NCBI RefSeq assembly: GCF_023156535.1 | Contig: NZ_JALNMH010000007.1 | Location: 1 to 64,000 of the forward strand | DNA from: Pseudomarimonas salicorniae | Lineage (GTDB): Bacteria; Pseudomonadota; Gammaproteobacteria; Xanthomonadales; Xanthomonadaceae | DNA length: 64,000 nucleotides | Direction of reading: 5' to 3' | Shown: positions 54,923 through 64,000 of the stretch, one piece after another | How positions within the stretch are numbered: the first letter of the stretch is position 1 | Layout of the letters: each line of letters opens with the position of its first letter | Notes under the pieces: generated by a model | What the model saw: the letters and a program-made list of their open reading frames with translations, nothing else | Databases searched by the model: none | What the model was told of the DNA's origin: nothing | Program-made: the position numbers and the translations under genes

Positions 54923-55322
54923 TCCGGAATACGAACAGCTTGCTAAGCAGGAAGAAGGCGCAAGTATAGAAGGCACCAGCGACCAGCTGGGCCCACACCG
55001 CCGGCACGGCCAGCCAGTGCATCGATGCCAGCAGGACCCCCAGGTTGAGGAGCCAGGCGACAGCAAAGACGAAGAGGAACCGCATGGCCTCCGGCAGCAT
55101 TCGCGCGCGGCTGGCGAAGGTGAAGCGCCGATTGAGCAGGAAGGAGCAGCACAGCCCCACCGCGTATCCGGCCACATTGCTGGCGACGGCGCTCCAGCCA
55201 AGGCCCAGCATCGCGGCATAGATCACCGCATAGCCAACGACGGTATTGATCACGCCCACCAGGCCGAAACGCAGGCCATGGTGGATCCAGTGCAGCAGCC
55301 CGGTGGGGCTGGATGAAAGCAT
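54906..55322 (-). CDS. GtrA family protein
   Basis: A 138-residue protein with four membrane helices. FGLVGVINTVVGYAVIYAAML and CCSFLLNRRFTF (the N-[RKH]-x-[WF]-[TV]-F motif) define GtrA, and KLFVFRN at the end repeats the pattern. Flippase-like protein for bactoprenol-linked sugars. Overlaps the next gene. Confidence 0.92.
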   Translation of the reverse strand: MLSSSPTGLLHWIHHGLRFGLVGVINTVVGYAVIYAAMLGLGWSAVASNVAGYAVGLCCSFLLNRRFTFASRARMLPEAMRFLFVFAVAWLLNLGVLLASMHWLAVPAVWAQLVAGAFYTCAFFLLSKLFVFRNARSD

Positions 55323-55531
55323 GCTCGGAAGGTCCGATCGCGCTGGCGGCGCCGCCGCGGGAGCCGGATTCTTTCATGGCGCGAGTCGGTTTTCACGGCG
55401 GACCACCTGGCGAGCCCGGGCCCGCCGGGGATCTATCGAGGATCCGCCACGGGGCGACCGTCGCGACGCGCGCCGACCGCGTGCTCCGGGGCGCCCTCGC
55501 CAGCGGTCTGCGTCGTCGCCCCGCAAACCCG

Positions 55532-55537
55532 GATAAT
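55532..55537 (+). promoter_or_regulatory. -10 element for mgtE
   Basis: GATAAT, 26 bases before the mgtE ATG; no good -35. The 55323-55531 gap has no M-box-like riboswitch that I can see. Confidence 0.4.
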
Positions 55538-55563
55538 GGCCCGGCCCCCGACCGGACTCCGCC

Positions 55564-56925
55564 ATGGCCGACACCGCCCGCCACGACCACACCTCGCGCC
55601 AGCTGCGGATGCTCTCGCAGGCCCTGGACTCCGGGCGGCTGGGTCCGGTGCGGCGGCTGGTCAACACGCTGTCGCCGGCCGAGATCGGCCATCTGCTGGA
55701 ATCGCTGCCGCCGGGGAAGCGCGAGGTGGTCTGGGGCCTGGTCGACGCCGAGGACGATGGCGAGGTGCTGCTGCACGTCGGCGACGAGGTGCGCGAGGCG
55801 CTGATCGCCGACATGGACCCCGACGAGCTGGTCGCGGCAGTCGGTGACCTCGACATCGATGACCTCGCCGACCTGGTCGAGGACCTGCCGGACCAGGTCA
55901 TCGACGAGGTCCTGAAGTCGATGGACCGGGAGAACCGCGAGCGCCTCGAGCAGGTGCTCTCGTATCCCGAGGACTCCGCCGGCCGCCTGATGAACCCGGA
56001 CGTGGTGACGGTGCGCGCCGACGTCAGTGTCGACGTGGTGCTGCGCTACCTGCGCCTGCGCGGCGAGCTGCCCGAGCACACCGACCATCTGTACGTGGTC
56101 AGCCGGCGTCACCAGTATCTCGGCCGCGTCTCGTTGGCCGCGCTGCTGACCCACGAGCCGGGCATGCCGATCAACGAACTGATCGACGATGAGCAGCCCG
56201 CGATCCCGGTCGAGATGAGTGCCGACCAGGTGGCCAACCAGTTCTCCGACCGCGACTGGCTGTCGGCGCCGGTGGTCGACGGCAACAACATCCTGCTCGG
56301 GCGCATCACCATCGACGACGTGGTCGACATCATCCGCGACCAGGCCGACCACCAGACGCTGGCCAGCGCCGGCCTCGACGAGGAGGAGGACCTGTTCAGC
56401 CCGGTGCCGCGGGCAGCTCGGCGGCGCGCGCTCTGGCTGGGCATCAACCTGGCCACGGCTTTCCTCGCCTCCTGGGTGATCGGCCTGTTCCAGGCCACCC
56501 TCGAACAGGTCGTTGCGCTGGCGGTGCTGATGCCGATCGTCGCCAGCATGGGCGGCATCGCCGGCACGCAGACCCTGACGCTCATGGTCCGCGGACTGGC
56601 CCTGGGCCAGGTGGGATTCGGCAACATGCGCGCCCTGCTGACCAAGGAGATGCTGGTCGGCGCGCTCAACGGCCTGGTCTGGGCCGTGGTCGTCGGCTCG
56701 CTCGCGGCACTGTGGTTCAGCGACCTGCGCATCGGCCTGGTGATCGCCGCGGCGATGTCGATCAACCTGATGGTCGCCGCGCTGGCCGGCGTCGCGATTC
56801 CCCTGCTTTTGCGCCGACTGGCCATCGACCCCGCGCTCGCCGGTGGCGTGGTGCTGACCACGGTGACGGACGTGATCGGGTTTCTTGCATTCCTCGGCCT
56901 GGGCACCGCCTTGTTGCTGTCCTGA
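55564..56925 (+). CDS. mgtE: Magnesium transporter MgtE
   Basis: A 453-residue Mg2+ channel. The N-domain (about 20-125) includes LESLPPGKREVVWGLVD and DLADLVEDLPDQVIDEVL. Two CBS domains follow (about 133-255), starting SYPEDSAGRLMNPDVVTV and ending ILLGRITIDDVVDII. Five helices follow, including MPIVASMGGIAGTQTLTLMVRGLALG, which lines the pore. The cytoplasmic Mg2+-sensing acidic residues are abundant. Complete and of normal length. Confidence 0.97.
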   Translation: MADTARHDHTSRQLRMLSQALDSGRLGPVRRLVNTLSPAEIGHLLESLPPGKREVVWGLVDAEDDGEVLLHVGDEVREALIADMDPDELVAAVGDLDIDDLADLVEDLPDQVIDEVLKSMDRENRERLEQVLSYPEDSAGRLMNPDVVTVRADVSVDVVLRYLRLRGELPEHTDHLYVVSRRHQYLGRVSLAALLTHEPGMPINELIDDEQPAIPVEMSADQVANQFSDRDWLSAPVVDGNNILLGRITIDDVVDIIRDQADHQTLASAGLDEEEDLFSPVPRAARRRALWLGINLATAFLASWVIGLFQATLEQVVALAVLMPIVASMGGIAGTQTLTLMVRGLALGQVGFGNMRALLTKEMLVGALNGLVWAVVVGSLAALWFSDLRIGLVIAAAMSINLMVAALAGVAIPLLLRRLAIDPALAGGVVLTTVTDVIGFLAFLGLGTALLLS

Positions 56926-57023
56926 ACGGTAGCGCACCCGCAGCTGAACGCCCCGTTTCGCCGGGGGCGGACGGAGCCGATCGACCGATGAGCGGGAGAC
57001 GGCTTGTCGTAAAGTTCCGCCCC

Positions 57024-57551
57024 ATGTTGAACGTCGCTCGCGGCCTGGTCGCCGCCCTCCTACTGGCCTCCGCGTCAGCCGCCCCGGGAATCAGCCTCAA
57101 CGTCGGTGAACCCGGATTCGTTGCCCTCGACGGGACCTACTACGCCTACGGACTGCGCACGCCGGCGCCCGCAATCACCGGGTTCGCGGCCATGTCGATG
57201 TTGGGCCAGGAGGGCTTCTACCTGCAGTCCGTGATGGACACCGGAAGCTGCCAGCGCGGCGACGGCAGCCCTGCGACCCTGGCCGGCGCCGGCCAGCCTC
57301 GCCTGCGCTTTGCCGACACTCCGCTCTCGGCCGCCACGCCGCCCGAGGGCATCGCCCTGGCCCGCATGGGTACCAATCAGCTGGCAGGTCTCGGGGTGGC
57401 GAGCTGCGGCGGCATCAACGTGCTGTTGCTGAGCTCGCTGGACGGCGACCTGCGCTGCGGCCTCGGCATCCGCTTCCCGTTCGAGCGCGGCGACTGTCCG
57501 GGCCTCGACGCCGCCGACCCGACCTACATCAGCCACGGCGGATTCGAATAA
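57024..57551 (+). CDS. Exported hypothetical protein
   Basis: A 175-residue exported protein. Signal MLNVARGLVAALLLASASA, cut before APG. The mature chain is Gly/Ala-rich, with Cys in GSCQRGD, ASCGGIN, LRCGLG and GDCPGL that could form two disulfides. No family recognised. ATG 57024; it follows mgtE by 98 bases. Confidence 0.55.
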   Translation: MLNVARGLVAALLLASASAAPGISLNVGEPGFVALDGTYYAYGLRTPAPAITGFAAMSMLGQEGFYLQSVMDTGSCQRGDGSPATLAGAGQPRLRFADTPLSAATPPEGIALARMGTNQLAGLGVASCGGINVLLLSSLDGDLRCGLGIRFPFERGDCPGLDAADPTYISHGGFE

Positions 57552-57564
57552 TCCAGGCGGGGGC

Positions 57565-58341
57565 TCAGCCGGCCGGCTGCTGCCCCTCGAGAATCTTGCT
57601 GGCCAACCAGGCATCCCCCTTGGCCAGCAGTTCCACCGGCGTCATGCTCCACCCGGTCAGGCCAAGCGCCTCGCCGACCACCCATTCGCGCTGCACCTGG
57701 CTGAACTCGCGGCTGCCTCCGGCCACCGCCTGCAGAAGCGCCTGCGATGGCATCGGCCCCTGCTCAACGGCCGCACCGGCCGGCGCCGCGACCGCACTCG
57801 ACTGACGATTGGCCAGCCACTCCACCCGTGCCAGGGCAAGGCTCTGGGCGTCGCGGTAGGCATCGGCCCCGGTCATCTCGCGGGTGGCCTCCTCCAGCGC
57901 ATCGCGCAGGGTCCCCAGTGCGGTCTGGGCCTGGCCGGCGCGCAGGATCATCTCGTTCAGCCGGGTGCGCAGGGCGGCCAGCTCGGAGTGCAGGCGCTGC
58001 GCCTCGGCCTCGGCTGCGAGCAGTTCCTGGTCGGGGTCGCGCAGCTCGCGCTGGTCGAGCAGGCCCATCACCTTGTCGCGCAGCTCGGAATAGATCTGCG
58101 GTTGGGCCAGCATCAGGCCGCGGCAGGCAGTCTGCCAGGCCAGCGCCACCTGCTGAGAGCTGGTGCGCCCCTGGCTCGGTTCCTCGACAGCAGCCGCGGC
58201 ACTGGCCTGGCCGCGATCGATCTCGCGGATGGCGGCGTCGATCCGCCCGCCCAGCGCCGCACCCTGGTCGCCGGCCCCCGCGCGGCGCAGCGCGATCCGG
58301 CAGTCGATCAACAGATTGCGCAGAGGATGCTCGGGAGGCAC
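57565..58341 (-). CDS. Hypothetical coiled-coil protein
   Basis: A 258-residue soluble protein of unknown family. A long helical, probably coiled-coil stretch runs about 95-150 (LLAAEAEAQRLHSELAALRT), preceded by an Ala/Gln-rich segment. The C-terminus is SMTPVELLAKGDAWLASKIL. Start GTG 58341 with GGGAG upstream. Only 11 bases after the DUF808 stop, so probably one operon. Confidence 0.6.
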   Translation of the reverse strand: MPPEHPLRNLLIDCRIALRRAGAGDQGAALGGRIDAAIREIDRGQASAAAAVEEPSQGRTSSQQVALAWQTACRGLMLAQPQIYSELRDKVMGLLDQRELRDPDQELLAAEAEAQRLHSELAALRTRLNEMILRAGQAQTALGTLRDALEEATREMTGADAYRDAQSLALARVEWLANRQSSAVAAPAGAAVEQGPMPSQALLQAVAGGSREFSQVQREWVVGEALGLTGWSMTPVELLAKGDAWLASKILEGQQPAG

Positions 58342-58352
58342 GGGCCGCTCCC

Positions 58353-59273
58353 TCAGCCGGCCTCGGCCGGCTTCTTGCCGCGCAGGGCGGCGATGGCCTT
58401 GACCAGCGCCAGGACGACGATGCCGGCGAGAATGCCGACCACCGCACTGAAGAGCATCTCGCCCAGCCAGCCCAGCGCGCCGAAGGCGGCCATGACCGGC
58501 TCGAGGAGGTGGTGCAGGAAGGGGATGCCGTGGACCAGGATGCCGCCGCCGACCAGGAACATCGCCGCAGTGCCGGCCACCGACAGGAACTTCATCAGCA
58601 AGGGCGCCAGGCGCAGGATGGCCCGGCCGATCGCCTGCACCGCCCCGGAGGCGCTCTTGCTGAGGTGCAGGCCGATGTCGTCCAGCTTGACGATGCCGGC
58701 CACCAGTCCATAGACGCCGACGGTGATAAGCACCGCGATCGCGACCAGGGTGGCGAGCTGCCGGCTGAACTCGGCGTCGGCCACCGTACCCAGGGTGATC
58801 ACGATGATCTCCGCCGAGAGGATGAAATCGGTGCGGATTGCGCCTTTGATCTTGTCACGCTCGAAGGCGACCATGTCGACCTGCGGGTCGGCCACCGCCT
58901 TGACCAGGTCGCGGTGGTGGGCCTCGTCCTCGGTCGTCGAGTGCAGGAAGCGGTGGGCCAGCTTCTCGACGCCTTCGTAGCAGAGGAAGGCGCCGCCGAT
59001 CATCAGCAGCGGAGTGATCAGGAAAGGGGCGAAGGCGCTGATCAGCAGGGCCGCCGGGACCAGGATGGCCTTGTTGAGCATCGAGCCCTTGGCCACTGCC
59101 CAGACCACCGGCAGCTCGCGATCCGGCTTGACCCCGGTCACCTGCTCGGCATTCAGGGCCAGGTCGTCGCCCAGCACGCCCGCGGTCTTCTTGGTCGCGA
59201 CCTTGGTCATCACCGCCACGTCGTCGAGCAGGGTGGCGATGTCGTCGAGCAGCGTGAACAGCGATGAAGCCAT
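58353..59273 (-). CDS. DUF808 family membrane protein (YedI-like)
   Basis: A 306-residue protein. ASSLFTLLDDIATLLDDVAV and TKKTAGVLGDDLALNAEQV are the conserved DUF808 start. DKIKGAIRTDFILSAEIIVITLG is a further signature. About six membrane helices span 70-295. Function unknown. Start ATG 59273; the open frame beyond it is antisense to DUF1631. Confidence 0.9.
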   Translation of the reverse strand: MASSLFTLLDDIATLLDDVAVMTKVATKKTAGVLGDDLALNAEQVTGVKPDRELPVVWAVAKGSMLNKAILVPAALLISAFAPFLITPLLMIGGAFLCYEGVEKLAHRFLHSTTEDEAHHRDLVKAVADPQVDMVAFERDKIKGAIRTDFILSAEIIVITLGTVADAEFSRQLATLVAIAVLITVGVYGLVAGIVKLDDIGLHLSKSASGAVQAIGRAILRLAPLLMKFLSVAGTAAMFLVGGGILVHGIPFLHHLLEPVMAAFGALGWLGEMLFSAVVGILAGIVVLALVKAIAALRGKKPAEAG

Positions 59274-59430
59274 GTCAGGTCCTGGTGGATTCCCCCGCCG
59301 CGATTCTAGCCGCAGCCGTGCACGGAAGAGCACCCGTCGGCGCACAACGCGGTAAAGGCGCCCACCCGCCCCCCACAGAAGGCCGCACGCGGCGGCTATG
59401 ATGGGAAGCTGAACCCCGTGGCAAGGATCC

Positions 59431-61935
59431 ATGCACGTCCCCGCCATCCTGGTCGACCTTCGCAGCCGCTCGCTGCAGCGCCTTGCGGACCTGGCGGGCC
59501 AGCTGCTCGACCAGGCCGACGATGCGCTGTTCAATCTTGCCCAGCGCAGCAACGGCGGCAGCGAGCAGCAGGACCATCTGGATTCGATGCGCAATCTGCG
59601 CAAGCAGCGGGCAGAACTGGTCCGCGGCTTTTCGGCCGGCGTCGCCGACGGCCTGGCCCTGCCGCCCGGCGAGGCGGGGGCTCGGCCCGCCGATCCGGAA
59701 ATGCCGGGCGACGGGCTCAGCCTGATCGCCATCGACGACCTTGAGGAGCAACTGGCCCAGGAGCGCCTCGCCATCGCGGTGTCGCGCCGGCACGCGGAAC
59801 CGCTGCTGCGCTTTGGCGCCGCCTTCGCCCGGATCTGGGAGCGCGAGGCTGTGGAGGAGGAGGACATCCCCCTCGGCCCCCTGCGCCTGGCCCGCGTCCT
59901 CTCCCAGGCAGTGCAGCCCGCCGAACTGCCGGTGGCCTCGAGGCTGGTGGTGCTGAAACTCCTCGAACGACTGCTGATCGCCGAATACGGCGACCTGCTG
60001 GGCGACCTCAACCAGTTCTTGCACCAGCGCGGCATCGCCGAGGCCGCGGCCCCTCTGCCCGCGCTGCGCCGCTCCGCCCCAGGGATTCGCCGCGGCGCAC
60101 CACGGCGCGCGGCCTCGGACCACGAGGCCGCTGCCGATGAAACGGATGCGTGGCCCGACTCCGAGGACGAGGTTTCGGGCGAATCCGGCGCCCAGCAGAG
60201 CGCAGCCGCCGACGCCTGGTTCGCGGCCATGGCAGAGATGTTCGCCCATTATCTGGGCACGCCGGGCGCGGCTGGGGTGGAAGGCATGGGCGACCAGGGC
60301 AATCCGTCTCCCACCGCCGCGGGCGCGCGTCGGGGATTCAGCTTTCCGCCCCCCGGCCCCGCCGCACCAGCCTCGCTCGAGCGCGCGCAGGTGCTGGCCG
60401 TGCTCCGCGGTTTCCAGCAGAACCTGCCGCGCTCGCTGCTGCGCGCCGCCGTCCAGCGTGGCGTCGCTCTTGGCGAACAGCTCAAGGTGGATCTGCTGGT
60501 GGAGGCCCAGCGCGGCGGCGAAAGCGCGCGCCGACTGGATCCCGCAGACGAGCAGGCGCTGACCCTGGTCGGCATGCTGTTTGATGTCCTCTTCGACCAG
60601 AGCCAGTTCAGCGACCAGATGCGCGGGCTGCTGGCCCGGCTGCTGCCGGCCTATGCCCAGATCGCCCTGCATGATCCGCAACTCTTCGCCCAGCGCAGCC
60701 ATCCGGCGCGGCGCCTGCTGAATGCGCTGACCGAGGCCGCCGATGGCAACGAGGGCGGATCGAGCGCGGAGCGCGATGCCCTGCTGCGGATCACGGCGGT
60801 GGTCGAGCGCATCGTCCGCGAGTACCGCGGCGACATCGGGCTTCTGGTCGACCTCGAGGAGCGCTTTGCCAAGGTCGTCGAGCAGCGCAAGCACCGGGCA
60901 GCGCTGGCCGAGCGGCGCACGGCCGAATCCCAGCGCGGCCGCGAACGTCTGGACGAGGCACGCACCACCGCGTCGCTGGAGATCGCCGCGTTGACCGCCG
61001 GCCAGCACCCGCCGGCGCCGATCGACGAGTTCCTGCGCCGTGACTGGGGTCACCACCTGACCGTGGTGCTGCTGCGGGCCGGTGAGGACAGTGCCGACTA
61101 CGCCCGCGCCCGGCGAATCGGCGTCGAGCTGTGGAAGGCGGTCGAAGCCAGCCGCCGCGGCGAGGTGATTCCGGACTCGCTGCGCGACGGCCTCCGGGCG
61201 GTCGACGCCAGTACCGGCCGTCATCGCAGCGAGGAAGTGCTGGCAGCGCTGGCGGCGCTCGGCCCCAGCGGCTCCCGGCCACAGCCGGCGCCCCCAGGCA
61301 CGCCGCCGACTCCGCCCCGGGCCGCCCCGGCCAAGCCCCCTGCGCCGCCCGCGAGGCCGCCGGCGCAGCCCGCCCCCGCATCTGGCAGCGACGGCTCCGA
61401 CGCCCCTGCCAAGGCATCGTCAACGACACCCGCCGCCCCGCCTGCCCCGCAACCTCGCATCAGGACCGCGGCCAAAGCCACCGACGAAGGCGGCGCAAAC
61501 CCCCCTTCGCCGCAACGCCCCCCGGCGCCCGAGGAAGTCGGCTTCCAGGTGATCGAGAAGGTCGGTGCCAAACCCGAACTGCCGACCGGAGACATCGAGC
61601 TGAGCATCGATCCGACCCAGGTGCAGCCGGGCGACATCGCCAAGGTGCGGGCGCTGAAACAGGGCTGCTGGGTCGACCTGGTCGATGCACAGGGCGAAAC
61701 GCAGGCGGCCAAGCTGAGCTGGATCAGCCCGATCTCCCAGCGAATGCTCTTCGTCAACCGCAGCGGCGCCCGGCTGTGCCTGCTCTCGCCGCCTGAGTGC
61801 GCGGCCCTGATCACCCAACACAAACTGATCCCGCGGGCCGCCGAAGAGGCGTTCGACCGGGCCATGGTGGGGCTGCTCGAGCGCCTGCGCAGCGAGCGCG
61901 GCGCCGAAGCCAATCAGCCCGCGCCGTCGAGATAG
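59431..61935 (+). CDS. DUF1631 family protein
   Basis: An 834-residue cytoplasmic protein of the DUF1631 family, common in Xanthomonadales and Pseudomonas. The helical N-terminal part (1-620) includes [32 protein letters not shown] Pro-rich linker covers about 620-700. The C-terminal domain (about 725-834) includes [18 protein letters not shown] and [20 protein letters not shown], which looks PilZ-like but lacks a clear RxxxR c-di-GMP motif. The C-terminal 22 bases overlap the convergent ychJ gene. Confidence 0.88.
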   Translation: MHVPAILVDLRSRSLQRLADLAGQLLDQADDALFNLAQRSNGGSEQQDHLDSMRNLRKQRAELVRGFSAGVADGLALPPGEAGARPADPEMPGDGLSLIAIDDLEEQLAQERLAIAVSRRHAEPLLRFGAAFARIWEREAVEEEDIPLGPLRLARVLSQAVQPAELPVASRLVVLKLLERLLIAEYGDLLGDLNQFLHQRGIAEAAAPLPALRRSAPGIRRGAPRRAASDHEAAADETDAWPDSEDEVSGESGAQQSAAADAWFAAMAEMFAHYLGTPGAAGVEGMGDQGNPSPTAAGARRGFSFPPPGPAAPASLERAQVLAVLRGFQQNLPRSLLRAAVQRGVALGEQLKVDLLVEAQRGGESARRLDPADEQALTLVGMLFDVLFDQSQFSDQMRGLLARLLPAYAQIALHDPQLFAQRSHPARRLLNALTEAADGNEGGSSAERDALLRITAVVERIVREYRGDIGLLVDLEERFAKVVEQRKHRAALAERRTAESQRGRERLDEARTTASLEIAALTAGQHPPAPIDEFLRRDWGHHLTVVLLRAGEDSADYARARRIGVELWKAVEASRRGEVIPDSLRDGLRAVDASTGRHRSEEVLAALAALGPSGSRPQPAPPGTPPTPPRAAPAKPPAPPARPPAQPAPASGSDGSDAPAKASSTTPAAPPAPQPRIRTAAKATDEGGANPPSPQRPPAPEEVGFQVIEKVGAKPELPTGDIELSIDPTQVQPGDIAKVRALKQGCWVDLVDAQGETQAAKLSWISPISQRMLFVNRSGARLCLLSPPECAALITQHKLIPRAAEEAFDRAMVGLLERLRSERGAEANQPAPSR

Positions 61936-62294
61936 AACCAGCGCCCCGCTTCCAGTACGAATCGCGAGCGCTCGTGCTGACGAACCGCGCTGCCGCCACC
62001 ATGGCGGAATCGGGCAACAAACTCGACGCCAGCGTGATGATCGTCGATGCGCCAGGTCCGCTTTATCTCAAGGCCCAGCCAGCGAGGCGGCGGATCATCC
62101 AGAGCGAGGGTTAGCGGGCGGGTCGAGGCATGCCAGGTCGACAGCAGGTAGGCGGCGTTTCCGCGGACGAATGCGCTGTAGCGGGAACGCATCAGGGACT
62201 CCGGGTCGGGTGCCGGGGCGCCGGCATGCAGCGCCCCGCAACAGGCCCGGTAGGAACGGGCCCGCCCGCAGGGACAGGCTTCAGCAGCGGACAT
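61914..62294 (-). CDS. ychJ: YchJ family protein with SEC-C motif
   Basis: A 126-residue protein. [19 protein letters not shown] is the zinc-binding SEC-C motif. [26 protein letters not shown] is the UPF0225/YchJ core, an NTF2-like fold. I chose ATG 62294 with GGAG six bases upstream over TTG 62306. Function unknown beyond Zn binding. Converges with DUF1631. Confidence 0.92.
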   Translation of the reverse strand: MSAAEACPCGRARSYRACCGALHAGAPAPDPESLMRSRYSAFVRGNAAYLLSTWHASTRPLTLALDDPPPRWLGLEIKRTWRIDDHHAGVEFVARFRHGGGSAVRQHERSRFVLEAGRWFYLDGAG

Positions 62295-62505
62295 GGCGGA
62301 CTCCAATCGGGTCTCTCAAACTGAACATGACTTAACTCATTGTCAGGGCAGCCGCCCCGCGTCTGCCCCGCCAAGCGGCGCAACGCAGGGCTTTGCGAGC
62401 CATGCTTCGCCTGCAGTTCACACGCTACCGACACGCCGCGGACTTGCCCGCGACCAGACGGCGCCGGATAGTACGGCATCCCGCCACGCCATCGAGAAAC
62501 CACGC

Positions 62506-63234
62506 ATGAAAATCTGGCACCGGACTTTTGCGGCCGCCCTGCTGCTCGCCGCCCATCCCGTCCTGGGCCTCGATTTCACCGAAGTCGACATGACCGGGCG
62601 ACGTTTCGTGCCACAGGAAGTCACCATCTCGGTGGGCGACACGGTGATCTGGCGCAACCGCGACGGCTTCCACAACATCGTCGCCGACGACGGCAGCTTC
62701 ACCTCGGGAAATCCCAACAACGAGCAGTTCGCCTTCGAGCACACCTTCGACAAGCCGGGGATCTTCGGTTACCACTGCTCGGTCCACGGCGCCCCCGGCG
62801 AGGGCATGCACGGGAAGGTCATCGTGCAGCGCTCTTCCAGCGAAGCCGGAAACCTGGATCCGAACTCCAGCGGCAGCTGGTTCAATCCGCAGACCGATGG
62901 CCAGGGCTTCCTCATCGAGGTCTCGGCCATCCCCAAGGTCTTTACGCTGGCCTGGTTCACCTGGGGCGACAACGGGGCCTATGACTGGCTGACGGCAGCG
63001 GGCAACTACACGGGCCCCACGGCGACCCTCGTGCTTTCGCGTACGCGCGGCGGCGCCTTCAACGACCCCAAGCCGGTGCAGTCCAACGATGCCGGCACGG
63101 CGAGCTTCCGCCTGACCGGCTGCGACACCGCCGAATTCACCTTCAGCATGACCGACCCGCCGCGCAGCGGCACCATCCCGCTGCGAAAGCTGTTGCCGGA
63201 TCCGCTCTGCCCGACCCAGCCGGCGGCGCGCTGA
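62506..63234 (+). CDS. Cupredoxin fused to a C-terminal exported domain
   Basis: A 242-residue exported protein. Signal is residues 1-21 (ends LGL). The plastocyanin-like domain (about 23-108) has type-1 copper ligands His56 (RDGFHNIV), Cys91 and His94 (GYHCSVHG) and Met101 (EGMHG). The second domain (about 122-232) begins GSWFNPQTDGQGFLIEV and contains VFTLAWFTWG. This pattern recurs in many exported proteins of Xanthomonadales-like bacteria; its function is unknown. ATG 62506; stands alone. Confidence 0.85.
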   Translation: MKIWHRTFAAALLLAAHPVLGLDFTEVDMTGRRFVPQEVTISVGDTVIWRNRDGFHNIVADDGSFTSGNPNNEQFAFEHTFDKPGIFGYHCSVHGAPGEGMHGKVIVQRSSSEAGNLDPNSSGSWFNPQTDGQGFLIEVSAIPKVFTLAWFTWGDNGAYDWLTAAGNYTGPTATLVLSRTRGGAFNDPKPVQSNDAGTASFRLTGCDTAEFTFSMTDPPRSGTIPLRKLLPDPLCPTQPAAR

Positions 63235-63300
63235 TTTGGAGAACCCGACCTTTCGCGCCGGGTCGCATCCCGGCCGCGACGCGAACCTAGCCCCGATTTC

Positions 63301-64000
63301 TCAGCCGGAACGCGCCGCAGGCGGCGCCACACCACGCTCGATGAGCGTCTGCGCCACCTTGTCGCGCAGGTAGGCAGGCTCGATGGAATGGGGCGTGGTG
63401 AGCACGCCCTGGTCCCACTGGCGGGCGCCCAGTCGGGCTACGGCGGCTGCCTGGGGATAGCGATCCGGCTCGACGCGATCCAGACGGTCGGCGAGGCGCC
63501 GGGCCAGCGCGCCTTCTGCCGCGGCGAAGCCGCTGCCGACCCCGCTCCAGCTTCCCTCGGCCAGCGCGGCCGGCTCGACCTGCGCCGGCGCCGCCATCCA
63601 TTCCGGGGCCAGCGGCTCGGCGAGACCGCTGGCGTCGAGGCGGAAGGCACCGAGGTAGACCTCGCCCATCCGCGCATCGATCGCGGCGAGCACGGCATCG
63701 CCCGGCCCTGCTTCGCCCTGCATGGCCAGCGCGGCAAGGCTGGAGACCGCCAGCAGCGGGCGGTCAAGACCAAAGGCAATGCCCTGCGCCGCGGCCACCG
63801 CGAGGCGCACGCCGGTGAATCCGCCCGGCCCTCGGCCGACAGCCACGGCATCGAGCGCGCTGCGGGCAACGCCCGCCTCGGCCAGCAGCGCGTCGATCCA
63901 GGGCAGCAGCAGCTCGGCGTGGCGCCGCGGCGCAAGCTCGCTGCGCTGGAGCAGGCTGCCGTCGACCGAAAGGGCGACGCTGCAGCACTCCGTCGCGGTA
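63301..64000 (-). CDS. tsaB: tRNA threonylcarbamoyladenosine protein TsaB (5' truncated by window)
   Basis: About 233 residues are visible; the start lies beyond position 64000. In frame before the first listed Met are TATECCSVALSVDG, RRHAELLLPWIDALL and LDAVAVGRGPGGFTGVRLAV, the TsaB signatures of an ASKHA-fold protein. TsaB scaffolds TsaD and TsaE for t6A37 tRNA modification. GVAPPAARSG closes the C-terminus. The stop is at 63301, 66 bases from the convergent cupredoxin. Confidence 0.95.
   Translation of the reverse strand, partial: TATECCSVALSVDGSLLQRSELAPRRHAELLLPWIDALLAEAGVARSALDAVAVGRGPGGFTGVRLAVAAAQGIAFGLDRPLLAVSSLAALAMQGEAGPGDAVLAAIDARMGEVYLGAFRLDASGLAEPLAPEWMAAPAQVEPAALAEGSWSGVGSGFAAAEGALARRLADRLDRVEPDRYPQAAAVARLGARQWDQGVLTTPHSIEPAYLRDKVAQTLIERGVAPPAARSG

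Noticed and set aside
55323-55531. Mg2+ riboswitch before mgtE
   Set aside because: No recognisable M-box or mgtA-type leader, and the inferred TSS leaves a leader of only about 20 bases.
59275-61224. 649-residue open frame on the minus strand
   Set aside because: Antisense to the DUF1631 gene, which matches a known family over its whole length.

Overview
The window is about 68% GC and densely coded, with short spacers and many ATGA/GTGA-type overlaps. The gene content points to a gammaproteobacterium of the Xanthomonadales (Lysobacterales). Supporting traits are the 6S RNA-fau-EVE-rpiA block, the folC-dedD-cvpA-purF order, a cysD-cysNC fusion, a permease-less PTS, a DUF1631 protein, and heptamer and REP-like intergenic repeats. 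No tRNA, rRNA, CRISPR array, transposase or phage gene was seen. Genus is not assignable from this sequence alone.

Layout. 0-3.4 kb (minus strand): rpiA, EVE protein, fau, a 6S RNA that no ORF reveals, and a proline iminopeptidase. 3.5-6.4 kb (minus): three exported proteins in one operon. One ends in a dockerin-like Ca2+ module, one is a possible cohesin-like partner, and one is a beta-sandwich protein with an IPTL/exosortase-like C-terminal sorting signal. 6.5-11.4 kb: glycosyltransferases, a DUF2304 protein and two polytopic proteins, probably for surface glycan or lipid-linked sugar. 11.4-16.6 kb (minus): folC-dedD-cvpA-purF-DUF455. 16.7-20.4 kb: an Fbp-type Fe(III) ABC transporter behind a Fur-like palindrome. 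20.6-24.4 kb: kbl, a REC-REC-GGDEF diguanylate cyclase and a PotF-like polyamine-binding lipoprotein. 24.5-32.9 kb: methyltransferase, small secreted protein, rlmL, hydrolase, AmpD-like amidase, tesB, a membrane-tethered ECF sigma factor and a pseudouridine synthase.

33.0-39.9 kb is a seven-gene lipid-modification operon: desaturase, FAD oxidoreductase, DUF1365, Cfa-like methyltransferase, DUF2878, DUF1295 and a second, coclaurine-N-methyltransferase-like enzyme. The family composition matches clusters tied to methylated/cyclopropane/furan fatty acids. 40-43.7 kb: sulfate activation (cysD, cysNC). 44-48.4 kb: OmpA protein, fadH, and a SleB-type hydrolase behind a long leader. 48.7-51 kb: EIIA(Man)-HPr-EI regulatory PTS. 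51-55.3 kb: methyltransferase, 2OG-Fe(II) oxygenase, a large membrane protein and GtrA. 55.5-64 kb: mgtE, hypothetical proteins, DUF808, DUF1631, YchJ, a cupredoxin fusion and a truncated tsaB at the right edge.

Intergenic space carries two repeat systems. Composite palindromic repeats (here named R1, R2, R3) occur together at about 25.7 and 40.5 kb, with an R1 copy near position 118. Heptamer arrays with units such as GGGCTCA, GGGACTC and GATTCGG sit at gene 3' ends, and two genes terminate inside them. The items most worth pursuing are the cohesin/dockerin-like secreted operon, the lipid-modification operon with two different Cfa-class enzymes, the membrane-anchored sigma factor, the flipped loop between two R2 copies, and the structured leader at 47.7-48.0 kb.
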